Shown: piece after piece, positions 43,858 to 51,796 of the stretch
Position numbering within the stretch: the first letter of the stretch is position 1
How the letters are laid out: every line of letters starts with the position of its first letter
DNA from: Pseudogemmobacter sp044142105
GTDB taxonomy: Bacteria; Pseudomonadota; Alphaproteobacteria; Rhodobacterales; Rhodobacteraceae
DNA: 64,000 bases
Assembly: GCF_044142105.1 (NCBI RefSeq)
Contig: NZ_JBGTYM010000013.1
Span: 40,919 to 104,918 of the forward strand
Direction: 5' to 3'
Notes under the pieces: generated by a model
What the model saw: the letters and a program-made list of their open reading frames with translations, nothing else
What the model was told of the DNA's origin: nothing
Databases searched by the model: none
Translations under genes and position numbers: made by a program

Positions 43858-45021
43858 TCAATAGGCGCGGCCACGGGCCGACACCGGCCAGATCACCTCG
43901 ACCTTGCCGCCGCGGACGCCGACATACCAGTCATGGACATTGCATGTCGGGTCGCAATGGCCGGGGACGAGCCGCAGCTTGTCATTGACTTTCAGCACCG
44001 CGCCGGGATCGTCGATCACGCCATGCTCGTCCGAGCATTTGACATATTTCACATCGCTGCGGCCAAAGACGACCGGCAGGCCGCTGTCGACCGATTGCGC
44101 CTTGAGCCCGGCATCCACCACCGCCTTGTCGGCCTTGGCATGGCTCATCACGCTGGTCAGGATGAACAGCGCGTTCTGCCATTCGCCCTGATCGATGCGG
44201 TTGCCATCCTTGTCGCGGATGCGGCCGTAGTCGGCATCCATGAAGGCGTAAGAGCCGCATTGCAGCTCGTTATAGACCCCGGAGCCGCTTTCGAAATAAT
44301 AGGACCCCGTGCCGCCGCCCGAGACGAGATCGGGCTTCAGGCCGACGGCCTCCAGCGCGGCGACCGCATCCTTGACCATCGCAATCGCGACATCCAGCTT
44401 GGCGCGGCGTTCGTCATAGCTTTCGATATGCTGCATCGCGCCCTGATAGGCTTGCAGGCCCTTGAACCTCAGGCCCGGCGCGGCCGCGATGGCCCGGGCG
44501 ATCTCGACCACGGCGGGGGTCTTGGTCACCCCGCAACGTCCTGCACCGCAATCGATTTCGACAAAGCAGTCCAGCACCGTGCCGTGTTTCTGCGCCGCCG
44601 CCGACAGGTCGGCGACATTTGCAGGATCGTCGACGCAGACGATGACGCTGGCGCCCAGTTTCGGCAGGCGGGCAAGCCGGTCGATCTTGGCCGGATCGCG
44701 CACTTCGTTCGAGACCAGGATGTCGGTGATCCCGCCCCGGGCAAAGACCTCGGCTTCCGAGACCTTCTGGCAGCAGACGCCGATGGCATGGCCGATCCGC
44801 ATCTGAAGCTTGGCTACGTCGACCGATTTGTGCATCTTGCCATGTACCCGAAGCCGCATCCCCCTGTCGCGGGCATAGTCGCCCATCTTGCGGATATTCG
44901 CTTCCAGAGCATCCATATCCAGGATCAGGCAGGGGGTCTGAATATCCTTCTCGTCCATCCCGGGCAGGGCCGGAACGTCATATCCGACCTCCAGGTCGGT
45001 CAGTTTGACATCCATATTCAT
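43858..45021 (-). CDS. bhcC: Beta-hydroxyaspartate aldolase
   Basis: 387 residues, D-threonine-aldolase-like (alanine-racemase fold). LDALEANIRKMG and RVHGKMHKSVDVAKLQ carry the PLP lysine region (near residue 57-60), CVDDPAN and EIDCGAGRCGV follow, and a C-terminal H-x-D-P-type metal site is seen in PGHCDPTCNVHDW. It splits (2R,3S)-beta-hydroxyaspartate reversibly into glycine and glyoxylate; in the cycle it runs toward condensation. bhcB precedes it by 10 bases. Confidence 0.88.
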   Translation of the reverse strand: MNMDVKLTDLEVGYDVPALPGMDEKDIQTPCLILDMDALEANIRKMGDYARDRGMRLRVHGKMHKSVDVAKLQMRIGHAIGVCCQKVSEAEVFARGGITDILVSNEVRDPAKIDRLARLPKLGASVIVCVDDPANVADLSAAAQKHGTVLDCFVEIDCGAGRCGVTKTPAVVEIARAIAAAPGLRFKGLQAYQGAMQHIESYDERRAKLDVAIAMVKDAVAALEAVGLKPDLVSGGGTGSYYFESGSGVYNELQCGSYAFMDADYGRIRDKDGNRIDQGEWQNALFILTSVMSHAKADKAVVDAGLKAQSVDSGLPVVFGRSDVKYVKCSDEHGVIDDPGAVLKVNDKLRLVPGHCDPTCNVHDWYVGVRGGKVEVIWPVSARGRAY

Positions 45022-45031
45022 GTCGCCCCCT

Positions 45032-45994
45032 TCAGAAAGGCAGTTTCCTGAGATCGACGTTGCCGCCGGTGATGATCACGCCGACGCGCTGGCCGATAAA
45101 GATCTTTGGGTTCTTCAGAATAGCCGCCAGCGGCACCGCGCTGGACGGCTCCATGACGATCTTGAGCCGCTTCCAGATAAGTTCCATCGCCGCGACGATT
45201 TCCGCCTCGGATACGGTCAGGATATCGGCAACATGGTTGCGGACAAAGTGCCAGGTCAGTTCTTTCAGCGGCACTTTCAGCCCGTCGGCGATGGTTTCGG
45301 GCGCGTCATCGGCGATGATATGCCCGGCGCGAAAGCTGCGGGCGGCATCGTCGGCCTGTTCCGGTTCGGCGGCATAGATGCGGATCTGCGGGGAGATGGT
45401 CGACAGGGTCAGGCAGGTGCCCGAGATCATGCCACCGCCACCGATCGGCGCGATGACCGCGTCAAGGTTCGCGACCTGATCCACCAGTTCCAGGGCGCAG
45501 GTGCCCTGCCCCGCGATGACGCGCGGGTCATTGTAGGGATGCACGAATTCCGCGCCAGTTTCTGCCACGACCTCGGCAAAGACGGCTTCACGGCTGGAGG
45601 TCGAGGGTTCGCATTCCACCACACGCCCGCCATAGCCGCGGACGGCATCCTTTTTGGCCTCCGGCGCCGTGCGCGGCATGACCACAGTGCAGGGAATGCC
45701 GCGCCGCCCGGCGGCATAGGCCAGGCAGGTGCCGTGATTGCCACTGGAATGGGTGGCGACGCCACGCGCCGCCTGCGCATCGGTCAGGCCGAAGACGGCG
45801 TTTGATGCCCCTCTGGCCTTGAATGCACCGGCTTTCTGAAGATTCTCGCATTTGAAGAACAGCGTCGCGCCGGACAGCCCGTCCAGCATGCGCGAGGTCA
45901 GGACCGGCGTCCTGTGCACGTGCTCGGCGATCCGATCCCGTGCAGCCAGAACGTCATCGAAGCAGGGGATATCCGTCGGTGTGATGTCCGTCAT
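45032..45994 (-). CDS. bhcB: Beta-hydroxyaspartate dehydratase
   Basis: 320 residues of the serine/threonine-dehydratase fold. PLP lysine in FFKCENLQKAGAFKARGASN (K in SFK-like GAFKARG, near residue 57), SSGNHGTCLAYAA for phosphate binding and PIGGGGMISG for the glycine loop. It dehydrates beta-hydroxyaspartate to iminosuccinate. The start at 45994 follows AAGGAT; bhcA ends 34 bases upstream. Confidence 0.88.
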   Translation of the reverse strand: MTDITPTDIPCFDDVLAARDRIAEHVHRTPVLTSRMLDGLSGATLFFKCENLQKAGAFKARGASNAVFGLTDAQAARGVATHSSGNHGTCLAYAAGRRGIPCTVVMPRTAPEAKKDAVRGYGGRVVECEPSTSSREAVFAEVVAETGAEFVHPYNDPRVIAGQGTCALELVDQVANLDAVIAPIGGGGMISGTCLTLSTISPQIRIYAAEPEQADDAARSFRAGHIIADDAPETIADGLKVPLKELTWHFVRNHVADILTVSEAEIVAAMELIWKRLKIVMEPSSAVPLAAILKNPKIFIGQRVGVIITGGNVDLRKLPF

Positions 45995-46028
45995 CGCTTG
46001 ATCCTTGGTTCTCTTGCCCGGCGCAAAT

Positions 46029-47213
46029 TCATGCGGCTCTTTGAATCTGCGCAGCAGCGGTGGAACGATAGACCTCTTGCGCGGCAGCAACGCCGCTGCC
46101 GAGCCTTATGGGGAGTCCCAGATCGACCATGCACATTTCAAGAACAGCCAGACCGGACAGCGCGGTAAGATCGCTCATCCTGCCAAGATGGCCGAAGCGG
46201 AAGACCTTGCCCGCAAGTTCGCCCAGGCCGGTGCCGAACGCCGTATCATAGACCGTCGCGGCGCGGGTAACGATATCCGTCGCGTTGAACCCTGTGGGCG
46301 TGCGCACCGCCGTCACGGTCTGCGAATACAGATCGGGAGAGCGCGCGCCAAGGGGAAGCCCCCAGGCCGCCGCCGCCGCACGGACGCCATTCGCAATCCG
46401 CGCGTGGCGGGCAAAAACGGCCTCCAGCCCTTCGTCCAGCAGGTAATCGCAGGCCAGTTTCAGCCCGCAGATCAGCCCGACCGGCGGGGTATAGGGATAA
46501 AGCCCGGCGGCATTCGTCCGCCCCATGTCGCGGATGTCGAAGAAGCAACGGGCCAGACGCGCGGTTTCAGCGACTTTCATCGCGCGCGCGGAATGCACGG
46601 TGATCGCAAGACCGGGCGGCAGCATGAAGCCCTTTTGCGACCCCGTGACCGCGATATCCACGCCCCAATCGTCAAAGCGGAAATCCATGGACCCGATCGA
46701 GCTGACGCCATCGACCATCAGCAGCGCCGGATGGCGTGCCTTGTCCAGCGCGCGCCGCACGGCGGCGATATCGGACACCACGCCGGTCGCAGTTTCATTA
46801 TGCGTCGCCAGCACCGCCTTGATCCGGTGATCGCGATCCGCGCTCAGGATTTCCAGATAGGCCTCGGCGGGCAGGCCCGCGCCCCATTCCTCTTCGACGA
46901 TCTGTACGTCAAGACCGTGACGCTGGCACAGGTCGATCCAGCGATGGCTGAACATGCCATGCCGGGCCGCGAGAATCCTGTCGCCGGGCGACAGAGTGTT
47001 GGTGATCGCGATTTCCCACCCGCCCGTGCCGGTCGAGGGAAAGACGAACACGGCGGCGGTAGCCGCCTTCACAACCCGGCGGACGCCCTCAAGGGCGGGG
47101 GTCAGCACCTCGGCGAAGGCTGCCGAACGATGATCCATCGTCGGGACGTCCACGGCCTTGCGCAGGGCCTCGGGCATGTTTGTGGGACCTGGAATGAAGA
47201 CGGGATTTTGCAT
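46029..47213 (-). CDS. bhcA: Aspartate-glyoxylate aminotransferase (class V)
   Basis: 394 residues. Class-V aminotransferase: FIPGPTNMPEALRKA opening, MDHRSAAFAEV, PSTGTGGWEIAITN, DGVSSIGSMDFRFDDWGVD and PLP lysine in VTGSQKGFMLPPG. It resembles serine-glyoxylate aminotransferases but the operon context fits BhcA, which makes glycine from glyoxylate with aspartate as donor. First gene of the four-gene operon; ribosome site AGGAGGAAGGG. Promoter region with an AT-rich tract lies at 47230-47345. No IclR-type BhcR gene is found beside it. Confidence 0.88.
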   Translation of the reverse strand: MQNPVFIPGPTNMPEALRKAVDVPTMDHRSAAFAEVLTPALEGVRRVVKAATAAVFVFPSTGTGGWEIAITNTLSPGDRILAARHGMFSHRWIDLCQRHGLDVQIVEEEWGAGLPAEAYLEILSADRDHRIKAVLATHNETATGVVSDIAAVRRALDKARHPALLMVDGVSSIGSMDFRFDDWGVDIAVTGSQKGFMLPPGLAITVHSARAMKVAETARLARCFFDIRDMGRTNAAGLYPYTPPVGLICGLKLACDYLLDEGLEAVFARHARIANGVRAAAAAWGLPLGARSPDLYSQTVTAVRTPTGFNATDIVTRAATVYDTAFGTGLGELAGKVFRFGHLGRMSDLTALSGLAVLEMCMVDLGLPIRLGSGVAAAQEVYRSTAAAQIQRAA

Positions 47214-47656
47214 GTCGGCCCTTCCTCCTGATGTGTTCTGAACACCATACAGGCGGCAAGCAGCAGCGCATATTATTTTGAAAATGTTTTTTGACTGTAG
47301 AAAAAATTCTATTTATCGTTAATTATTAGATATTTATGATTTTTCATCGCGTGGGAGCGGCCTCAAAACCGAAAGATTGCAGCCCGTGGCCAATATGGTC
47401 CAAGGCACTGCGAACGCGACGCCGTCGGCCAAATGATCAAGCTTGCTGACGCCATTGAGCAAGCCCAACAGACGGGGTGAAGCCTCTGTGGGCCGGATCG
47501 GAGGGCCCTTTGCGATGCGCCGCGGCGCGGGGGCCGTACAGGCAAAGCGCCGCCTCAAGCGGCGCGGAGGCGAATGTCAGGCAGGCCCGGATCAGCCCGG
47601 CGACAGGGTGGTAGGCCGGGCGGGGTTGTCGCCCCACCCGGCGCCAAAGGTTGAAG
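47214..47656. promoter_or_regulatory. bhc operon promoter region, otherwise non-coding
   Basis: 443 bases between bhcA and fmdB. Near bhcA a perfect 13-base palindrome GTGTTCTGAACAC (47233-47245) sits about 20 bases before the start codon and is a candidate operator. It is followed by a very AT-rich run at 47266-47345 (ATTATTTTGAAAATG, TTTATCGTTAATTATTAG), outstanding in this GC-rich DNA and a likely promoter/UP element. From 47350 to 47656 the composition returns to normal and only short frames without family features are seen. Confidence 0.5.
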
Positions 47657-47953
47657 CTAGCAGTTCCCGATCATCCAGCGCCGCGACGTGGGCGGCGCCT
47701 TGCGATTGCATAGTTTGCAGCCGCAGCTTGGCAGGTGCTTGCGCTTCATCACTTTCGGCTCGCCCGAGGTCGTCTCAGCCCGGGCTTCGGCCCGGCGCAG
47801 GCCACTGGAAAGCCGACTGATCTGGGGCAGCGCCACCAGAACGGAGCTGTGGCGGCCGCAATGCGGGCATGCCAGACCTTTTCGACTGGCGTCGTAGCTG
47901 GCCCAGCCGCTGAAGATGCCATGATCGTTGCATTGGAAGTCATAGATGGGCAT
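47657..47953 (-). CDS. fmdB: FmdB-family zinc-ribbon protein of the formamidase operon
   Basis: 98 residues opening MPIYDFQCNDHGIF. A zinc ribbon is formed by a Cys in the opening and CPHCG near residue 35; a second Cys cluster CGCKLCN lies at the C-terminus (about 83-89). FmdB proteins accompany formamidase/acetamidase and AmiS genes and are thought to regulate them, though proof is thin. The ATG follows 11 bases after the amiS-like stop. Confidence 0.83.
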   Translation of the reverse strand: MPIYDFQCNDHGIFSGWASYDASRKGLACPHCGRHSSVLVALPQISRLSSGLRRAEARAETTSGEPKVMKRKHLPSCGCKLCNRKAPPTSRRWMIGNC

Positions 47954-47964
47954 CGCAGCCTCCG

Positions 47965-48477
47965 TTACATCATGCCATCGAGAAGGAGCCAGCCGGGCAG
48001 CCAGCCGTTGAAGATCCCCGAAAGGAGCGTCACCCAAGCGGTCTGTTTCAGGATCGGCTTGCCCAGGGCCAGAAGCAGAAAGTACATGAACCACAGGATA
48101 CCCCAGACCAGCCAATTGCCGGCAAGCCAGAAATCGCGCCCGGTCGCGGCGGCCGAGAAGCCGGAGACAATGACCGGAACCGTGCTGACCGCCACAAACA
48201 GGCTGAACCAGCCCAAACCCCGCCCATCGACCCCAGCGAAGCGGTTATAGGCGACCCAGAAATAGGTCGCCGCGAACAGCAGGGTCAGCGCTGCGGCGCG
48301 GATGCTGGCCGCATCGGCCGCAGCCCCGAAGGCGCCCTGTATGACCACGGCCCCGGCCACGAGGCCGGAGACGACGTTGATTACGACAATCTCGCGGTCC
48401 TGAATCCGCCCCATCAGCCATAGGCCATTCAGGAAAAGCACCGCCCCAACGTAGAACAACAGAAATCCAAGTATCAT
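47965..48477 (-). CDS. AmiS/UreI-family amide or urea channel
   Basis: 170 residues with six predicted membrane spans: LGFLLFYVGAVLFLNG, VVINVVSGLVAGAVVIQGAFG, TLLFAATYFWVAYNRF, GWFSLFVAVSTVPVIVSG and two more. The YFWVAYN and WFMYFLL blocks are typical of AmiS/UreI. It probably lets formamide or short amides (or urea) pass the inner membrane. The start at 48477 has GGAGGAGGG just upstream. Formamidase lies upstream, FmdB downstream. Confidence 0.85.
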   Translation of the reverse strand: MILGFLLFYVGAVLFLNGLWLMGRIQDREIVVINVVSGLVAGAVVIQGAFGAAADAASIRAAALTLLFAATYFWVAYNRFAGVDGRGLGWFSLFVAVSTVPVIVSGFSAAATGRDFWLAGNWLVWGILWFMYFLLLALGKPILKQTAWVTLLSGIFNGWLPGWLLLDGMM

Positions 48478-48545
48478 GATCCCTCCTCCCAAGGGCCCGC
48501 CCCTCTCTGGGGGCGGGAATGTTGTGCTTTTCGGGACTGATCGCG

Positions 48546-49772
48546 TCAGGACGTCCGCGCGACATCGACCTGCGCAACCGACCGCTTCGGCCCATCGGCA
48601 TTGGGCCGGATGTCGAAGTCGAAGATCGCGGTCGGAATGGCCAGCGTCGCGCAGACGTTGGGAATATCGACGATTCCGGCGATGCGTCCCTCGACCGGGG
48701 CCGTGCCCAGGATCATGTAGGCCTGTTCACCGGAATAGCCGAACTTCTTGAGATATTCGATCGCGTTCAGGCAGGCCCGGCGATAGGCGACATGGGCGTC
48801 AAGGTAATATTGTTCGCCCGTGTGCTCGTCGACCGAGATGCCTTCGAAGATCAGGTAATCGTCGAAATGCGGATCGACGGGCGAAGGCCGGAAGATCGGG
48901 TTGATCACGCCGTATTTCGCCATGCCGCCCTTGATGACGTCGACCTTGATCTCGATCCAGCCCGCCATCTCGATGGCACCGCAGAAGGTTATCTCGCCGT
49001 CGCCCTGGCTGAAGTGGATATCGCCCATGGAAAGGCCACCACCCTTGACGTAGACGGGGAAATACACTTTCGAACCGCGCGACAGGTTCTTGATGTCGCA
49101 ATTGCCGCCATGCTCGCGCGGTGGCACCGTGCGCCAGGCCTCTTTTGCTGCGCTGCCCGCTGCCGAAGCCGACATCTGCCCCATCAGTGCGGTTGCGGCG
49201 TGCGGCGGGGCAGCCAGCGGCGGCACGCGGTTCGGGTCGGTGGCGATCAGCGCGGCCTCGCGGCGGTTTGCCTCGGCCAGAAGTTTGTGATCGGGCAAGC
49301 AGCCGATCAGTCCCGGGTGGATAAGGCCGGGATAGCGCACGCCGGGCACATGCCGCGACTTGGCGTAGATGCCTTCAAAATCCCAGATCGACTTGGTCGC
49401 ATTGGGGTAATGTTCGGTAAGGAAACCGCCGCCATTATCTTTGGCAAAGAGGCCGTTGAAGCCCCATTGCGAATCCGGCAGCGTGCCGATGTCAAGAATA
49501 TCCACGACAAGCAGGTCGCCCGGTTCGGCACCTTCAAAGCCGAAGGGCCCGGAGAGATAGTGCACCCGGGTCAGGTCGACGTCGCGGATATCGTTGGCGC
49601 TGTCATTGTTGCCGATCTGACCGCCGGTCCAGTCATAGCATTCGACCCGCAGGACTTCGCCGCGCTTGAAGGTCTCGACCATCGGAATGTCAGGGTGCCA
49701 GCGGTTGTGCGTCTTGATCGCGGCATCCTCGGGCGCTTTCTTCAGATCGACCTGGAACACGTTTCTTGCCAT
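48546..49772 (-). CDS. fmdA: Formamidase
   Basis: 408 residues, the normal length of FmdA. Motifs RWHPDIPMVETFKRGEVLRVEC (in part: HPDIPMVETFKRGEVL), DWTGGQIGNNDSANDIRDVD, HPGLIGCLPDH and HGGNCDIKNLSRGSKVYFPV are diagnostic. It hydrolyses formamide to formate and ammonia. It is the first gene of the operon; the divergent two-component genes begin 190 bases away. Confidence 0.93.
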   Translation of the reverse strand: MARNVFQVDLKKAPEDAAIKTHNRWHPDIPMVETFKRGEVLRVECYDWTGGQIGNNDSANDIRDVDLTRVHYLSGPFGFEGAEPGDLLVVDILDIGTLPDSQWGFNGLFAKDNGGGFLTEHYPNATKSIWDFEGIYAKSRHVPGVRYPGLIHPGLIGCLPDHKLLAEANRREAALIATDPNRVPPLAAPPHAATALMGQMSASAAGSAAKEAWRTVPPREHGGNCDIKNLSRGSKVYFPVYVKGGGLSMGDIHFSQGDGEITFCGAIEMAGWIEIKVDVIKGGMAKYGVINPIFRPSPVDPHFDDYLIFEGISVDEHTGEQYYLDAHVAYRRACLNAIEYLKKFGYSGEQAYMILGTAPVEGRIAGIVDIPNVCATLAIPTAIFDFDIRPNADGPKRSVAQVDVARTS

Positions 49773-49961
49773 TGTCTTCCTCCCTATTGAGCGCAGGCCA
49801 CGGGCAGGTCCGCACCGCCCTTGCGCGAAAGGAAGCTTCCAACCATTATGTAAGCAGAGTTCATTGAAGTGCTGGAAGTCGTGTAACTTTTTGTAATCGG
49901 CCCGTGTTTGCCGGTTACAGAATCCAAATGCCAGACGCAGCCCATGATGCCAGGCCAGACC
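49773..49961. promoter_or_regulatory. Divergent control region of fmd operon and two-component regulator
   Basis: About 190 bases separate fmdA (minus) and the OmpR-type regulator (plus). It holds an AT-richer stretch (ACCATTATGTAAGCAGAGTT, GTCGTGTAACTTTTTGTAATCGG) that fits two divergent promoters. The short repeats GTAAC and TGTAATC around 49880-49900 might be regulator sites. Shared control of both units from here is likely but unproven. Confidence 0.45.
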
Positions 49962-50708
49962 ATGACCAAGACAGCGGCCCCTGCTCAATCGTTGGGTCGG
50001 CGGCACAACATCCTTTTTGTCGAGGACGACCGGCGGCTGTGCAGCTTCCTGTGCCGCTATTTCGACTCCGAAGGATATGGCACCGAGGCCGTTCACGACG
50101 GCGAAGAGATGTGGCGCGCCATCCGGCGCGGCGCGCGCGATCTGGTGGTGCTCGACGTCGGCCTGCCCGGACCCGAGGATGGCTACAGCCTGGCGCGGGC
50201 GCTGAAGGCGCAGGCCAATATCGGCATCCTCTTTCTGTCGGGCCGGCACGAGCCGGTGGACAGGATCGTCGGGCTTGAGGTCGGTGCCGACGATTACCTG
50301 TGCAAGCCCTTCGAACCGCGTGAGTTGTTGGCGCGGGTACGGGCGGTGTTGCGACGCGTTGGTCCGGCAGCGGCGCAGCCCCGCGCTGCGGCCAGCCGCT
50401 GCATCAGGTTCGACGGCTGGTCGCTGGACCTCGAGTCCCACGTACTGACCGACGAAAAGGGTCGGCCGCAGCGCCTGACCTCACAGGAGTTCAACATGCT
50501 GGCCGTCCTGGCCGAACGTCCGGGCCGGGTGTTGAGCCGCGATCAGCTTCTGGATCTGACGGCGAACCGGCACTGGTCGCCGCTCGACCGGTCGATCGAT
50601 GTGATGATCGGCAAGATCCGCCGCAAGATCGGCGACACCGGCCCCGTCCATCGCCGCATCCGGACGATGCGCGGTGCGGGTTACATGTTCATCCCGCCAT
50701 CCTCCTGA
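49962..50708 (+). CDS. OmpR/PhoB-family response regulator
   Basis: About 248 residues. Receiver about 12-130 with E21 D22 D23, acceptor D65 (LVVLDVGLPGPEDG) and Lys in LCKPFEPRE; C-terminal winged helix (about 150-245) with RLTSQEFNMLAVLAE, VLSRDQLLDL and a GAGYMF end. It binds DNA when phosphorylated. The start is uncertain: ATGs at 49944, 49947 and 49962 lie in frame. It ends in a 28-base overlap with the convergent receiver-kinase gene. It is the expected partner of the transporter-kinase at 51793 and may control the fmd operon. Confidence 0.85.
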   Translation: MTKTAAPAQSLGRRHNILFVEDDRRLCSFLCRYFDSEGYGTEAVHDGEEMWRAIRRGARDLVVLDVGLPGPEDGYSLARALKAQANIGILFLSGRHEPVDRIVGLEVGADDYLCKPFEPRELLARVRAVLRRVGPAAAQPRAAASRCIRFDGWSLDLESHVLTDEKGRPQRLTSQEFNMLAVLAERPGRVLSRDQLLDLTANRHWSPLDRSIDVMIGKIRRKIGDTGPVHRRIRTMRGAGYMFIPPSS

Positions 50709-51796
50709 TCGGCAGGAAGACAAGGCAGATCCAGCACAGCCTCGGCGCCGCCCTGTGCGGCATTGGCCAGACGGAAACTGCCCCCCGCCGACAGCGCCAT
50801 CTGGTGGATCATCGCCAGACCAAGGCCGCTGCCTTCGGCTTTTGTCGTGAAGAACGGCTCAAGCGCCCGGGAGGCCGCTTCCGGCCCCAGACCCGGACCA
50901 TCGTCGCGCAGCACCAGCCGGGCATAATCTGCCCCGCGCGAGACCCGCCGCAAGCTGAGCGCCACCCTGCCCTGCCCGCCGGTGGCATCGCGGGCGTTGA
51001 TCAGCAGGTTCACGAGCGCGGTCTCGATCAGATGGCGGTCCACCTGAACCATCAGCGGCGCCTCGGGCAGATCGCTGTGCAGCGTCATGCCGACACAGAG
51101 AGTGCGGCCGATCATCGCCAAGGTCTCGGCCACCGGCGCCCGCAGATCCACCGGGGCGACCGGAAGCGGCCGCCCGCGCAGAAAACCCGACAGTTGCACC
51201 AGCACATCAGCGGCGGTCCCGGCTGCCTCATGCGCGTCGGCAGCATAGGGCTTCATCGGATGATCTTGGGTCAAGCGCTGATCAAGCACCGCCAGATTGG
51301 CCCGGATCACCGCCAGCATATTGCGAAAATCGTGAGACAGACCCATCGCAAGCTGGGCGATTGCCTCATGCTGGCGCAGCAGGTGCAACTCGCGCTCGGT
51401 CTCGGCCTTGGCCCGGCGCAGGTCGCAGATGTCAAAGCAGCGTCCCAGCGCACTGAGCAGCTCGTCAAGGAAGAAGGGCTTGCGCAGATAGTCGAAGGCA
51501 CCTGCCTTCAACGCCGCGACGGCGCTGTCGACCGAGGTATAGGCGGTCATGATCACCACGATCACCTGGGGATGCGCGGCGCGCAGCCGCTGCGCCAGTC
51601 TGATGCCATCCTCGCCCTTCAGCCGGATGTCCAGAAGGGCGACCTCAAGATCCTCGGCCTCGAGGATCTTGAACGCGCCGTCGCCATCATGGGCGATCGC
51701 ACAGTTGATCCCTTCCAGCCGCAACATGCGCGCGGTCGAGACGGCAAAGTCCTGTTCGTCGTCGACGATGAGGATTCGGCGGGCCTGGACTGTCAT
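50681..51796 (-). CDS. Receiver-histidine kinase protein
   Basis: 371 residues with an inverted layout: an N-terminal receiver (1-120; VDDEQDF, acceptor D56 in ALLDIRLKGEDG, Lys in RKPFFLDE), then a kinase core with H155 in GLSHDFRNMLAVIRANL and an ATPase domain (about 250-365; LVNLLINARDAT, DDGPGLGPEA, GSGLGLAMIHQ). No membrane span. Its start overlaps the stop of the NCS1-kinase gene by 4 bases, so the two are coupled; its receiver is the likely acceptor of phosphate from that kinase. Confidence 0.87.
   Translation of the reverse strand: MTVQARRILIVDDEQDFAVSTARMLRLEGINCAIAHDGDGAFKILEAEDLEVALLDIRLKGEDGIRLAQRLRAAHPQVIVVIMTAYTSVDSAVAALKAGAFDYLRKPFFLDELLSALGRCFDICDLRRAKAETERELHLLRQHEAIAQLAMGLSHDFRNMLAVIRANLAVLDQRLTQDHPMKPYAADAHEAAGTAADVLVQLSGFLRGRPLPVAPVDLRAPVAETLAMIGRTLCVGMTLHSDLPEAPLMVQVDRHLIETALVNLLINARDATGGQGRVALSLRRVSRGADYARLVLRDDGPGLGPEAASRALEPFFTTKAEGSGLGLAMIHQMALSAGGSFRLANAAQGGAEAVLDLPCLPADQEDGGMNM

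Noticed and set aside
47334..47637. Short frames between bhcA and fmdB, considered as a remnant of an IclR regulator (bhcR)
   Set aside because: None of the six frames shows a winged-helix or IclR effector motif.
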